From positions 1,488,001-1,552,000 of the forward strand of contig NZ_VOQS01000003.1 of the NCBI RefSeq assembly GCF_007995085.1: 64,000 nucleotides of DNA, read 5' to 3'. The notes beneath the pieces are model-generated. The model saw nothing but the letters and a program-made list of their open reading frames with translations. It was not told the DNA's origin and searched no databases. Positions 51,901-59,447 of this stretch are shown piece after piece. Within the stretch, counting starts at the first letter, position 1. Every line of letters begins with the position of its first letter. Made by a program: the position numbers and the translations under genes. The DNA is from Paraburkholderia azotifigens. GTDB taxonomy: Bacteria > Pseudomonadota > Gammaproteobacteria > Burkholderiales > Burkholderiaceae.

Positions 51901-52407
51901 GCGGAAGCCGCCAATGCCCGCATCGGCGAGCGTATCGAGCGTATGCGCCCACCAGTCGATCAACGGCGCAGCGACATGCTCGTTGCTGAAATTCGCATAC
52001 GCGACGTTGACTTCGTGACGCGCATGACGCGGATCGAGCCGCGCTTCTTCCGGCTCGAACGGATGAAACCAGTCGTGGTGCTCGCGATAGAGCTGGCCAT
52101 CGGCGGCCGCGCGGTCGATCACGAGATCGACCAGCAACGTGAGGCCGTGTTGACTTGCGGCCTCGGCGAGACGCTGCAGCACTTCGTGCGCGGGCTGGTC
52201 GGTGGCGAGCGCGGGATGCAGCCGCGCATGATCGCTGACGATCTGCGCATGGCCCGCCTGTCCCGGCTGGAACAGCCCGCCGATCAGCACATGATCGAAA
52301 CCGAGCGCAGCCGCGTGCTCGAACTGCGCGGGCCACGCATCGAGCCGGCCGACGAGGGGAGAATGAACGAAGTAAATCCGCGGCGCATAGGCGTGGGGAG
52401 CTTCCAT
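48964..52407 (-). CDS. glgE: alpha-1,4-glucan:maltose-1-phosphate maltosyltransferase with extra N-terminal domain
   Basis: Extends glycogen by two-glucose units from maltose-1-phosphate. It has 1147 residues, against roughly 660-700 for a standard GlgE. Canonical GlgE begins near residue 465 (SRVAIESVSPAVDHGRFPAK), with the GH13 barrel carrying the nucleophile Asp in IFRVDNPHTKPFPFWEWM, Glu in IFLSEAFTRPRVMARLAKLG and NTPDINPRHL. Residues 1-440 form a second, degenerate GH13-like domain. It keeps a GGFRFDSPHRVPVF nucleophile-like Asp171, but where an acid/base Glu would be expected it reads RFLAATPGLIR. This domain probably binds glucan or has a structural role (inference). It is first gene of the cluster. 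Confidence 0.95.
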   Translation of the reverse strand: MEAPHAYAPRIYFVHSPLVGRLDAWPAQFEHAAALGFDHVLIGGLFQPGQAGHAQIVSDHARLHPALATDQPAHEVLQRLAEAASQHGLTLLVDLVIDRAAADGQLYREHHDWFHPFEPEEARLDPRHARHEVNVAYANFSNEHVAAPLIDWWAHTLDTLADAGIGGFRFDSPHRVPVFAWRRLLGAVRASRHPSTRFLAATPGLIRSDIAALESVGFDAVFSSSRWWDFRAPWMLDEHAVLMRAGSPIAFPEAPYGTRLAADLEHVHDSAIVERAYRRALLTAVSTGTGWLMPMGFEYGIAEPISHTLGDAGRYASLRDSARFDLAERVRHANAIARDTWSLQTNGELRSLSGPDTHAALLLRGDERDLRDAGEAVLIATNPELGTPVRIDPARFLDGVPGGFTRFVPLGTETRSAPQPLAAFTLPPGACRLFRAVAEKPVVLAPPIDRQNTKTSGHKSVLDAIATSRVAIESVSPAVDHGRFPAKRIVGERAHVTAAVFAEGHDKIAAAVIWRAADETAWHESPMTPAQPAGNDIWEARIPLERLGRHEFTVIAWRDDFASLVDHMQKKLKADQSVDLEVEEAKHLFALALAEAETAEGSQPQQLDAIVKEFMKADTGERLAIVLAPTTAEAFAAARHRPGLSRDPVVYRIDAERAGARFGSWYEIFPRSMSDDEHRHGTFDDVTAKLPRIRDMGFDVLYFPPIHPIGIANRKGRNNTLTAGPDDVGSPYAIGGEAGGHDAVHPQLGTLDDFKRMLAAAHDHGLEIALDFAIQCSPDHPWLKKHPTWFAWRPDGTLRYAENPPKKYQDIVNPDFYARDAKPELWISLRDVILFWIDAGVRIFRVDNPHTKPFPFWEWMINDVRARHPDVIFLSEAFTRPRVMARLAKLGFSQSYTYFTWRESKRDFTEYLTELTQSNLRDFFRPNFFVNTPDINPRHLQAQGRPGFLIRAALATMLSGLWGAYSGFELCEAAALPNSEEYLDSEKYQIRAWDWNRPGNIVREITALNRIRRTNPALHTHLNLTFLPAHNDHILFFEKATEARDNVIVVAINLDPYNEQGADIELSWSTFNRWGVHDHGTIDVTDQVTGEQFQWQGRWQHVRLDPGTRPFAIWRIAPAGGLPRETVPDEAEAHRAAHDTTFNEGAI

Positions 52408-52986
52408 CGGTCGTTTCCAGATTCGTCCTGCTTGCGGCGTGGATGCACATTCGTACGATCACGACCGCCTATTAGGCTTCAGAGCCGGATGCCGCGCGAT
52501 GCGTCCTGCGACGGCGCGTACTGCTCAATGTAGTGCATTGATCGACATGCGGCGCGTCAGTTCAAACCTTGCGCAAACTGTCCGATAGCGACAGGGGTTC
52601 GAGCGGGACTGCGCTGCATGTCATCGTCGGAAACCGATCGACAGGCGGGTTAGGAGCAAGCGTTATGCCAGACAGCGATACAGGAGAGACCCGGCTGGAA
52701 TGCAGGTATGCGCACGACAATGGCTGCGCAGCCCGGTACGGCACGATGCAGCAGATGCACAGGCGGCGTCGTTCATACGAATGACGCCGCGAACGGAGTG
52801 AAGACGTGTAATTCGGGCGTGTCGCCGGGCGGCTGTTACATGGCATGTTGCCATAGCCAGGCACGCGCGACAGTGAAGCGCGCGAGATGCGTGCGCCGTG
52901 CGCGTGAAAAAAGCGGAGGCTGGCCGTGAAGTACTTCGCGCACGATCGGCATGCAATGGGCCGCAGCGACGACCCGCTACGACCCG
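52408..52986. other. Gap upstream of glgE, no gene recognised
   Basis: The promoter of the glycogen/trehalose cluster should lie here, but no convincing -35/-10 pair is seen on the minus strand. Short frames in both directions lack similarity or ribosome sites. At 52968-52987 the unit CGACCCGCTA is repeated just past, and over, the stop of the DUF1345 gene. Confidence 0.4.
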
Positions 52987-53643
52987 CTACGACCCGAGCA
53001 GGCCCGCCGCCATGTTGATGCACAGCCCGAGTACGGCGACGTTGAAGTAGAACGACAGCACCGACTGCGCGAGCGTCGCGCGGCGCACCCCGGTCGAGCG
53101 CAGCACGACGTCCGATGTCTGCGACGCGACGGCGATCGTGAACGAGAAATACAGGAAGTCCCAGTAGTTCGGATCGAGCTTGTGGTCGGGGAACTTGAGC
53201 GCCGTTTCCTGCTGGCCGGCCGCGAAGTGCAGGCGGGCGTAGTGCAGCGTGAAGATGGTCGGTATCAGGAACCATGCGCCGATCAGCGTGACGGCGGTCA
53301 CGATGTAGTGCGACAGCCCCGTGCTGCCTTTCGACGACGCCAGTTCCAGCACGATCGCGACGACGCTCGCCACCGTCGCCAGACAGACGATGCCGAGCAC
53401 GACGACGGCGTTCTCGTCCTCGCGCTGGGCGATGTCGCGCACGCGGTCGTGATCGGCGAGCGCCATCTCGATCCACATCAGGGCGAGATAGGTCCACACA
53501 GCGACGTCCCACGAGACGAGCACGCGGATCATCGGACGCATGTGCACGCCTGTGAGCACGAAGCCCATTACCACGCCTGCGACGAGGCCCGTGACCATGC
53601 GCGGCCGGTTGCGCAACACCTGCGGATAGACGCTCATGTTCAC
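52987..53643 (-). CDS. DUF1345 integral membrane protein
   Basis: 218 residues with about five transmembrane helices (about 18-37, 41-60, 80-102, 112-134, 188-212). The DUF1345 core segments are HDRVRDIAQREDENAVVVLG, KGSTGLSHYIVTAVTLIGAW, FTLHYARLHF and DPNYWDFLYFSFTIAVASQT followed by SDV. The function of the family is unknown. ATG 53643 is used; ATG 53637 is an alternative. It is divergent from the sugar dehydrogenase genes with no evident link. Confidence 0.9.
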   Translation of the reverse strand: MNMSVYPQVLRNRPRMVTGLVAGVVMGFVLTGVHMRPMIRVLVSWDVAVWTYLALMWIEMALADHDRVRDIAQREDENAVVVLGIVCLATVASVVAIVLELASSKGSTGLSHYIVTAVTLIGAWFLIPTIFTLHYARLHFAAGQQETALKFPDHKLDPNYWDFLYFSFTIAVASQTSDVVLRSTGVRRATLAQSVLSFYFNVAVLGLCINMAAGLLGS

Positions 53644-54053
53644 GCGCTCCTGGCAGCGGGATATGACGAGGGTATGTCGCGATGCGACGTCGAGGGTGGC
53701 GATTCTACGTGGCTATGCTGCATGATTTGTCGAAATGGGTGCCTGGACGTTATAGTTTTCCCGCAGTTTTACCTGGCGGCCTTGCATGCGGCTTTCATGG
53801 GTTGCTTCGTTCTCGCGCGTGGCGCCCGCCGGGCATGCAAAGGCGGCAGGACTTCCGGCGATCGGACATCGAGGTCGTGCGGCGCAACCGCTGGCGCCGT
53901 AGCCTGTGTCCGCTGTACACCGCTGCACACTAGAGACCGCGAGACAGCGGCGCAAGACCAGTATTGGGGCGGACGCCCGGTGTGCCCGCATGATCCGGCC
54001 AGCAGCCGGACGCGGCGCGCGCCGGACGAATACAAACATCATCTGGAGCCCCC
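53644..54053. other. Divergent intergenic region, no gene recognised
   Basis: Lies between DUF1345 and the dehydrogenase genes. A weak promoter-like pair TTGTCG (53727) and TATAGT (53751) with an 18-bp spacer reads rightward, about 300 bp before the first dehydrogenase gene. No palindromic operator or coding frame with support was found. Confidence 0.3.
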
Positions 54054-54629
54054 ATGACAGATGCTGATCGACACGCTGCCCGCTCGCCGCGCCGCCGGGC
54101 ATGGATGCTCGGTGCGTTCGCATCGGCTGCCGGCCTCGCGTTTGCGTCGGCGGCACGCTATGGCGCGATGCCGGACCTTGCACGCGTCGCAGGTATCGCG
54201 CCCGCGTTCGCCGACACGCCACCTCCCGCCGGCGGCGGTTTCGACGCATTCCTCGCGCTCTCGGGCAAGCTCACGGGACACACCAGCTTCGACACCGTGC
54301 ACGGCAAGCGCGCCTACGACGCGCTGTCACGCATCGACAACCAGTTCGCGCAGAACGTCGCCGCGCTCAACAGCTGGATCCAGACGCACGGCGGCGTGCC
54401 GTCCGATACCGTCACGCAGGCCTTGCAGGCCGAGCAGCCGCATCTCGCGAAGACCGTCAGCGCGATTACGCGCGCGTGGTATCTCGGCCTCGTCGGCGAC
54501 ATGCCGAACGTGCAGGTGATCGCGTACGAGCGCGCGCTGATGTTCGAGCCCGTGAAGGACATTCTCACGATCCCGTCGTATTGCCGCGACGTGCCGTTTT
54601 ACTGGACGCAGAAGCCCGCGAATGCTTAA
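54054..54629 (+). CDS. FAD-dependent sugar dehydrogenase small (gamma) subunit, Tat-exported
   Basis: 191 residues. The N-terminus has a twin-arginine signal (SPRRRAWMLGAFASAAGLAF, with Arg-Arg-Arg before a hydrophobic stretch, cleavage after about 55 at AFA-DT). The mature part resembles the gluconate 2-dehydrogenase/sorbitol dehydrogenase small-subunit family: GFDAFLALSGKLTGH, AQNVAALNSW, ITRAWYLGLVGDM, YCRDVPFYWTQKPAN. In the Burkholderia glucose dehydrogenase complex this subunit carries the catalytic subunit across the membrane through Tat. A CTGGAG site precedes the ATG. The alpha-subunit gene starts 93 bp after its stop. Confidence 0.9.
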   Translation: MTDADRHAARSPRRRAWMLGAFASAAGLAFASAARYGAMPDLARVAGIAPAFADTPPPAGGGFDAFLALSGKLTGHTSFDTVHGKRAYDALSRIDNQFAQNVAALNSWIQTHGGVPSDTVTQALQAEQPHLAKTVSAITRAWYLGLVGDMPNVQVIAYERALMFEPVKDILTIPSYCRDVPFYWTQKPANA

Positions 54630-54722
54630 CCGCCGCGTGCGCCGGGCCCGTCATGGCTGCGCGGCGCACAGCATGGACAGAACGAAAGAGAGCGCAAAGC
54701 CGAAGGCAAACAAGAGGCAAGA

Positions 54723-56324
54723 ATGGCAAACGCAAATTCCGCCGACGTCGTCGTAGTCGGCTCGGGTGTGGCGGGCAGTCTCGTCGCGCATCAGATGGCG
54801 CTCGCGGGGGCGTCGGTGATTCTGCTCGAAGCCGGGCCACGCCTGCAGCGCGGGCAGATCGTCGAGAACTTCCGCAATTCGCCGGCGAAATCGGACTTCG
54901 CGGCGCCGTATCCGTCGACGCCTTATGCGCCGCATCCGCAGTACTCGCCCGCGAACAACTATCTGATCCAGAAGGGCGACTATCCGTACAACTCGCAGTA
55001 CGTGCGTCTCGTCGGCGGGACGACGTGGCATTGGGCCGCTGCAACGTGGCGCCTGCTGCCGTCGGACTTCCAGTTGAAGAAGCTGTACGGCGTGGGCCGC
55101 GACTGGCCTTACCCGTACGAAACGCTCGAGCCGTGGTACTACGCGGCCGAAGTGCAGCTGGGCGTGTCCGGGCCCGACGCGTCCGTCGATCTCGGATCGC
55201 CGCGCTCGAAGCCTTATCCGATGAAAGGGCTGCCGCTGTCGTACATGGATCAGCGCTTCTCCGACGTGTTGAACGCGAACGGCTTCAAGGTCGTGCCCGA
55301 GCCCGTCGCGCGCAACAGCCGTCCGTACGACGCGCGCCCCACCTGCTGCGGCAACAACAACTGCATGCCGATCTGCCCGATCGGCGCGATGTACAACGGC
55401 ATCGTGCATGTCGACAAGGCCGTGCGTGCGGGCGCGAAGCTGATTGCGCAGGCCGTTGTCTACCGGATCGAAGCGGACAACAAAGGGTTGATCACGGCCG
55501 TTCACTACAAGGATCCGAACGGCAACAGCACGCGCGTGACGGCCAAGCTGTTCGTGCTGGCGGCGAACGGCATCGAGACGCCGAAGCTGATGCTGATGTC
55601 GACCTCCGACGCTTTTCCGCACGGCATCGGCAACCGCTCCGATCAGGTGGGCCGCAATCTGATGGACCATCCCGGCACGGGCGTCGCGTTTCTCGCGAAC
55701 GAGTCGCTGTGGGCGGGACGCGGGCCGATGGAGATGACGTCGGTGGTGAACTTCCGCGACGGCGCGTTCCGCTCGCAGTACGCATCGAAGAAGCTGCACG
55801 TGTCGAACGGCGTACCGACGATGGCGATTGCTTCCGCGCTGCTCAGGAGCGGCCTGACGGGCGCCGAACTCGACCGGCAGATTCGCGACCGCGCCGCGCG
55901 CCTGGTGACGATCAACAGCTTCCACGAGCATCTGCCCGAGCCGCAGAACCGCATCGTGCCTTCCGCCGATCACAAGGATGCGCTCGGCATTCCGCAACCC
56001 GAGATCTACTACTCGATCAACGACTACGTGAAGAAAAGCGCCGCGCACACGCATGAACTCTACGCGCAGATCGCCGGTCTGTTCGAGGGCACGGAGGTAT
56101 CGTTCGACGACAACTTCGCACCGAACAACCACATCATGGGCACGACGATCATGGGCAACGACGCGGCCGATTCCGTCGTCGATGCCGACTGCCGCACGCA
56201 CGATCATCCGAACCTGTTCATCGCGAGCAGCAGCGTGATGCCGGGCGCGGCGTCGGTGAACTGCACGCTGACCATTGCGGCGCTGTCGCTCAAGCTCGCC
56301 GACAAGCTCAAGAGCGAGATCTGA
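54723..56324 (+). CDS. FAD-dependent sugar dehydrogenase catalytic (alpha) subunit, GMC family
   Basis: 533-residue flavoprotein that oxidises a sugar (glucose in the characterised Burkholderia enzyme) at C1 and passes electrons to the cytochrome subunit. The ADP-binding fold is VVVVGSGVAGSLVAHQM (about 9-25) and the GMC C-terminal block is NLFIASSSVMPGAASVN, with active-site His in NNHIMGTTIMGND. Cys208, Cys209, Cys214 and Cys218 (CCGNNNCMPIC) match the spacing of the iron-sulfur site reported for the Burkholderia cepacia enzyme. It has no signal of its own, consistent with co-export by the small subunit. Only 2 bp separate it from the cytochrome gene. Confidence 0.92.
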   Translation: MANANSADVVVVGSGVAGSLVAHQMALAGASVILLEAGPRLQRGQIVENFRNSPAKSDFAAPYPSTPYAPHPQYSPANNYLIQKGDYPYNSQYVRLVGGTTWHWAAATWRLLPSDFQLKKLYGVGRDWPYPYETLEPWYYAAEVQLGVSGPDASVDLGSPRSKPYPMKGLPLSYMDQRFSDVLNANGFKVVPEPVARNSRPYDARPTCCGNNNCMPICPIGAMYNGIVHVDKAVRAGAKLIAQAVVYRIEADNKGLITAVHYKDPNGNSTRVTAKLFVLAANGIETPKLMLMSTSDAFPHGIGNRSDQVGRNLMDHPGTGVAFLANESLWAGRGPMEMTSVVNFRDGAFRSQYASKKLHVSNGVPTMAIASALLRSGLTGAELDRQIRDRAARLVTINSFHEHLPEPQNRIVPSADHKDALGIPQPEIYYSINDYVKKSAAHTHELYAQIAGLFEGTEVSFDDNFAPNNHIMGTTIMGNDAADSVVDADCRTHDHPNLFIASSSVMPGAASVNCTLTIAALSLKLADKLKSEI

Positions 56325-56326
56325 CG

Positions 56327-57781
56327 ATGAGCGACCACATGTCTCGCGCGAAACGGTCGGGCGGTCACGGCGGCAATCTCGATGCGACGGTCTTCTCGTC
56401 GAGCCGTCGCGTGGCGCTCAAGAGCCGCCGGCGTATCTGGAAGATGGCGGCGTTCGCGGCGGTGTTCTCGATGTTCGCGCTGTATCTCGCATGGCTCGAA
56501 GCGTACGACGCCGAGCCGCATCACAACGACGAATCGCCGCTCGGCGAAGCCGTCGCGCAGGCTACGGCGCCCGCGGGCGGCGCGTCGGGACCGGGCCTCG
56601 ATCTCGTCAAGCGCGGCGAGTATCTGGCGCGCGCGGGCGACTGCATCGCCTGCCACACGTCGGACAAGGGCCGTCCGTTCGCGGGCGGCCTCGCGATTGC
56701 CACGCCGTTCGGCACGATCTACACGCCCAACATCACGCCCGATCCCGACACGGGCATCGGCCGCTGGACGGACGCCGACTTTCTGCGCGCGATGCACGAA
56801 GGCATCCGCAAGGGAGGCGAGCGGCTCTATCCGGCGTTTCCGTATGTCGAGTACACGAAGGTCACCGATCAGGACGTGCAGGCGATCCGCGCGTATCTGA
56901 ACACGGTGGCGCCCGTGCATTACACGCCGCCGTCGAACGACCTGCGTTTCCCGTTCAACCAGCGCTGGCTGATGGTCTTCTGGAACCTGTTCAACTTCGA
57001 CGAAGGGCGCTTCGTGCCCGATCCGAAGCAGAGCGCCGAATGGAATCGCGGCGCGTATCTGGTCGAAGGTCTTGCGCATTGCGAGGAGTGCCATACGCCG
57101 CGCAACTTCACGCAGGGCCTGAAAACCAGCGAACGGTTTTCAGGTGCGATCCAGGCCGGCTGGCATGCGTACAACATCACGCCGCACAAGACGAGCGGCA
57201 TCGGCGGCTGGTCGGAGCAGGATGTCGTCAGTTACCTGTCGACGGGCGTTGCGCATGGGCGCGCCAATGCGGCCGGACCGATGGCCGATGTCGTTTCCGA
57301 TAGCACGCAGTATCTGAATCGGGAAGATCTGCGGTCGATCGCGACGTATTTGCGGTCGATCAAGCCTGTTGATCGTGGTGAGTCGCGGATGCGCGCTGCA
57401 TGGGGTTCGCCTGCCAGCGATGTCGATGCGATCCGTGGCACGCGGGTTAGCGGCGTCAATGGTGCGCAGCTGTTTGTCGCTAATTGCGCGACGTGTCATC
57501 ACTGGACCGGGGAAGGGGTCGGCGCCAGCTCGCCGGGTGCTTATCCTTCGCTCATTCATAACAGTGCTGTCGGCGCCAGCGACGCCAATAATCTCGCGAT
57601 GGTGATATTGCGTGGTGTGCGGCGCACCACTCAGGATGCCGATGTTCTGATGCCTGGTTTTGAGCGGGATTTGAATGACCAACAGGTCGCTGCTCTTGCC
57701 AACTATGTGACTGGGCAGTTTGGGAATCCTCGTGCGCGGATTAGTGCCGACGAGGTTGGGCGGCTACGGGTGTTGCCGTAG
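56327..57781 (+). CDS. Tri-haem cytochrome c (beta) subunit of the sugar dehydrogenase
   Basis: 484 residues. A basic head and one hydrophobic helix (about 40-58, FAAVFSMFALYLAW) anchor or export it. Three CxxCH haem-c sites are at about 106 (DCIACH), 252 (HCEECH) and 387 (NCATCH), as in gluconate/sorbitol/glucose dehydrogenase cytochrome subunits. It takes electrons from the flavoprotein to the quinone pool in the periplasm. The last 450 bp use more G/T-ending codons than the first two thirds, next to repeat copy C. Confidence 0.94.
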   Translation: MSDHMSRAKRSGGHGGNLDATVFSSSRRVALKSRRRIWKMAAFAAVFSMFALYLAWLEAYDAEPHHNDESPLGEAVAQATAPAGGASGPGLDLVKRGEYLARAGDCIACHTSDKGRPFAGGLAIATPFGTIYTPNITPDPDTGIGRWTDADFLRAMHEGIRKGGERLYPAFPYVEYTKVTDQDVQAIRAYLNTVAPVHYTPPSNDLRFPFNQRWLMVFWNLFNFDEGRFVPDPKQSAEWNRGAYLVEGLAHCEECHTPRNFTQGLKTSERFSGAIQAGWHAYNITPHKTSGIGGWSEQDVVSYLSTGVAHGRANAAGPMADVVSDSTQYLNREDLRSIATYLRSIKPVDRGESRMRAAWGSPASDVDAIRGTRVSGVNGAQLFVANCATCHHWTGEGVGASSPGAYPSLIHNSAVGASDANNLAMVILRGVRRTTQDADVLMPGFERDLNDQQVAALANYVTGQFGNPRARISADEVGRLRVLP

Positions 57782-57821
57782 GTTTGCTTTGGTTTTTTGC
57801 TGTTGCTGTTGCTGTTGCTTT

Positions 57822-58479
57822 CGCTGGCATCCGCGATTTCGTATCCGTGCTTCACGCGTTGCCCCTGTGCGGGGCGGCACCTACTTTTCTTTGCCGCGGC
57901 AAAGAAAAGTAGGCAAAAGAAAGCCGCTCACCCCGCCAATCCTTGTGCTTGCCTGCGGGCCCCCCACGGGTCCCGCACTCCACACGGCAACGCGCTATTT
58001 CATGCTCGTTGCCAGCGCTCGTGGATTCGCATCCCCCACTCCACACTCCCGCGTCACGGACGGTCTTACCGGGAAGTCCCCGGCCGCCCAGGTGGCAAAC
58101 GGTGTGTAGGCCGTCGCGACGGAAGTGCACCACTTCGGACTGAAAAGCGGAATCGGTGTCGTAGGAGCGCCAACGCGTAAGGCGCGACAACCTACACACC
58201 GTTTGCCACCTGGGCGGCGCAGACGGATCGCTGCCGTTGGCTGGGCTACGGGTGACTGGAGAGGGTGAGGCGCCTGTTAAAGGCGCTGGCAACGGGCGTG
58301 AAATAGCGCGTTGCCGTGTGGAGTGCGGGACCCGTGGGGAGCCCGCAGGCAAATACAAGGATTGGCGGTGTGAGCGGCTTTCTTTTGCCTACTTTTCTTT
58401 GCCGCGGCAAAGAAAAGTAGGTGCCGCCCCGCACAGGGGCAACGCAAGAAGCACCGATACGAAAACGCGGATGCCAGCG
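57822..58479. repeat. Nested palindromic repeat element, copy C (inverted interior)
   Basis: About 658 bp between the cytochrome and phosphatase genes. Left hairpin 57881-57912 and right hairpin 58389-58420, both of the CTACTTTTCTTTGC type. A perfect 28-bp inner inverted repeat pairs 58083-58110 with 58191-58218 around an 80-base core. The interior (both arms and core) is the reverse complement of copies A and B: compare the left arm at 58027-58082 with 29180-29245 of copy A. The rest of the 57782-58666 gap is a G/T-rich left flank and an A/C-rich right flank (58501-58620 is about 72% A+C). Confidence 0.9.
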
Positions 58480-58666
58480 AGAGTGCAAAACGCGGATACC
58501 AGCACGAAGGCAAGAAAGCGGATGCCAACAAACAAAAAGCACTTGCGAACAAAAATCAAAACGCGGCTGCAAGCACTGAACAACCAAAACAAAAACACTA
58601 ACGAACGGCCTGGAAACGCGAGATGCCCCGCATACAGGGCATCCCCACCCGCACTATCATGCTGTT

Positions 58667-59404
58667 ATGGATTCCACACTTGTCACTGTCGTCGAACATC
58701 ATCCCTTCAACCACGCAGGACGCGACTTCGTCATCGGCGATCTGCACGGTTGCCTCGACGCGCTGCGCTTCCTGTTGCGCGAGATCGACTTCGATCCGTC
58801 ACGCGACCGGCTGTTCTCGGTCGGCGATCTGGTCGATCGCGGCTCGCAGTCGGAAGAAGCCCTCGCGTTGCTCGACAAGCCCTGGTTCCATGCCGTGCTC
58901 GGTAATCACGAGGACACGCTCTGCGCCGTCGCCGAAGGCAAGCTGAAGAAGCAATGGTGGTACGGCATCGGCGGATTGTGGAGCGCGCATCTGCCCGCCG
59001 AAAAACTGCAAGCCTATGCGCAGCGTCTGCGCACACTGCCGCTCGTGCGCATCGTCGGCTCGGGCAGCGAGCGCTTCAACGTGTTGCACGCCGAATTTCT
59101 CGGCACGGACGCCGACCTCGACGCCGATGATTTCTCCGCCGAAAGCCGCCAGCAATTGCTCTGGGGCCGCAGCCTCGCCATGGGTACGGGCGATCCGATG
59201 GCCCAGCTCGGACTGTCGCTGACCTACTGTGGGCACACGCCGATGCGCGAAGTGCAGCAGATCGGCGCGCAAGTGTTCATCGATACGGGCGCCTTCGGCC
59301 CCGGCGGCAAGCTGACCATCGTCGAGGCTCACACGACGAATCGCTGGTCGGTCACCGTCGACGTCGCGCGCTCGGTCGGCGCCGCCGCGCTCGCGCTGCC
59401 TTAG
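58667..59404 (+). CDS. Metallophosphatase of the serine/threonine phosphatase family
   Basis: 245 residues with the full two-metal PPP signature: GDLHGCLDAL (about 25-34), GDLVDRGSQSEEALAL (about 53-68) and GNHEDTLCAV (about 80-89), and a later metal His in TYCGHTPMREVQ. Relatives are lambda phosphatase, PrpA/PrpB and ApaH-like enzymes; the substrate is not clear. The start is ATG 58667. The A/C-rich 180-base stretch before it holds no gene. Confidence 0.9.
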   Translation: MDSTLVTVVEHHPFNHAGRDFVIGDLHGCLDALRFLLREIDFDPSRDRLFSVGDLVDRGSQSEEALALLDKPWFHAVLGNHEDTLCAVAEGKLKKQWWYGIGGLWSAHLPAEKLQAYAQRLRTLPLVRIVGSGSERFNVLHAEFLGTDADLDADDFSAESRQQLLWGRSLAMGTGDPMAQLGLSLTYCGHTPMREVQQIGAQVFIDTGAFGPGGKLTIVEAHTTNRWSVTVDVARSVGAAALALP

Positions 59405-59424
59405 GGGCTGCCTTAGGGGCTGCC
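59401..59424. repeat. 12-bp tandem duplication at the phosphatase stop
   Basis: TTAGGGGCTGCC occurs twice in a row, beginning within the phosphatase stop codon. The palindrome GCCGGCGCCGGC follows directly. The latter may aid termination between the two convergent genes. Confidence 0.7.
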
Positions 59425-59447
59425 GGCGCCGGCCGCGTCGTTAGCCG

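Noticed and set aside
52569..52784. 71-codon plus-strand frame in the glgE upstream gap.
   Set aside because: No ribosome site, no known similarity, and atypical codon use; treated as non-coding.
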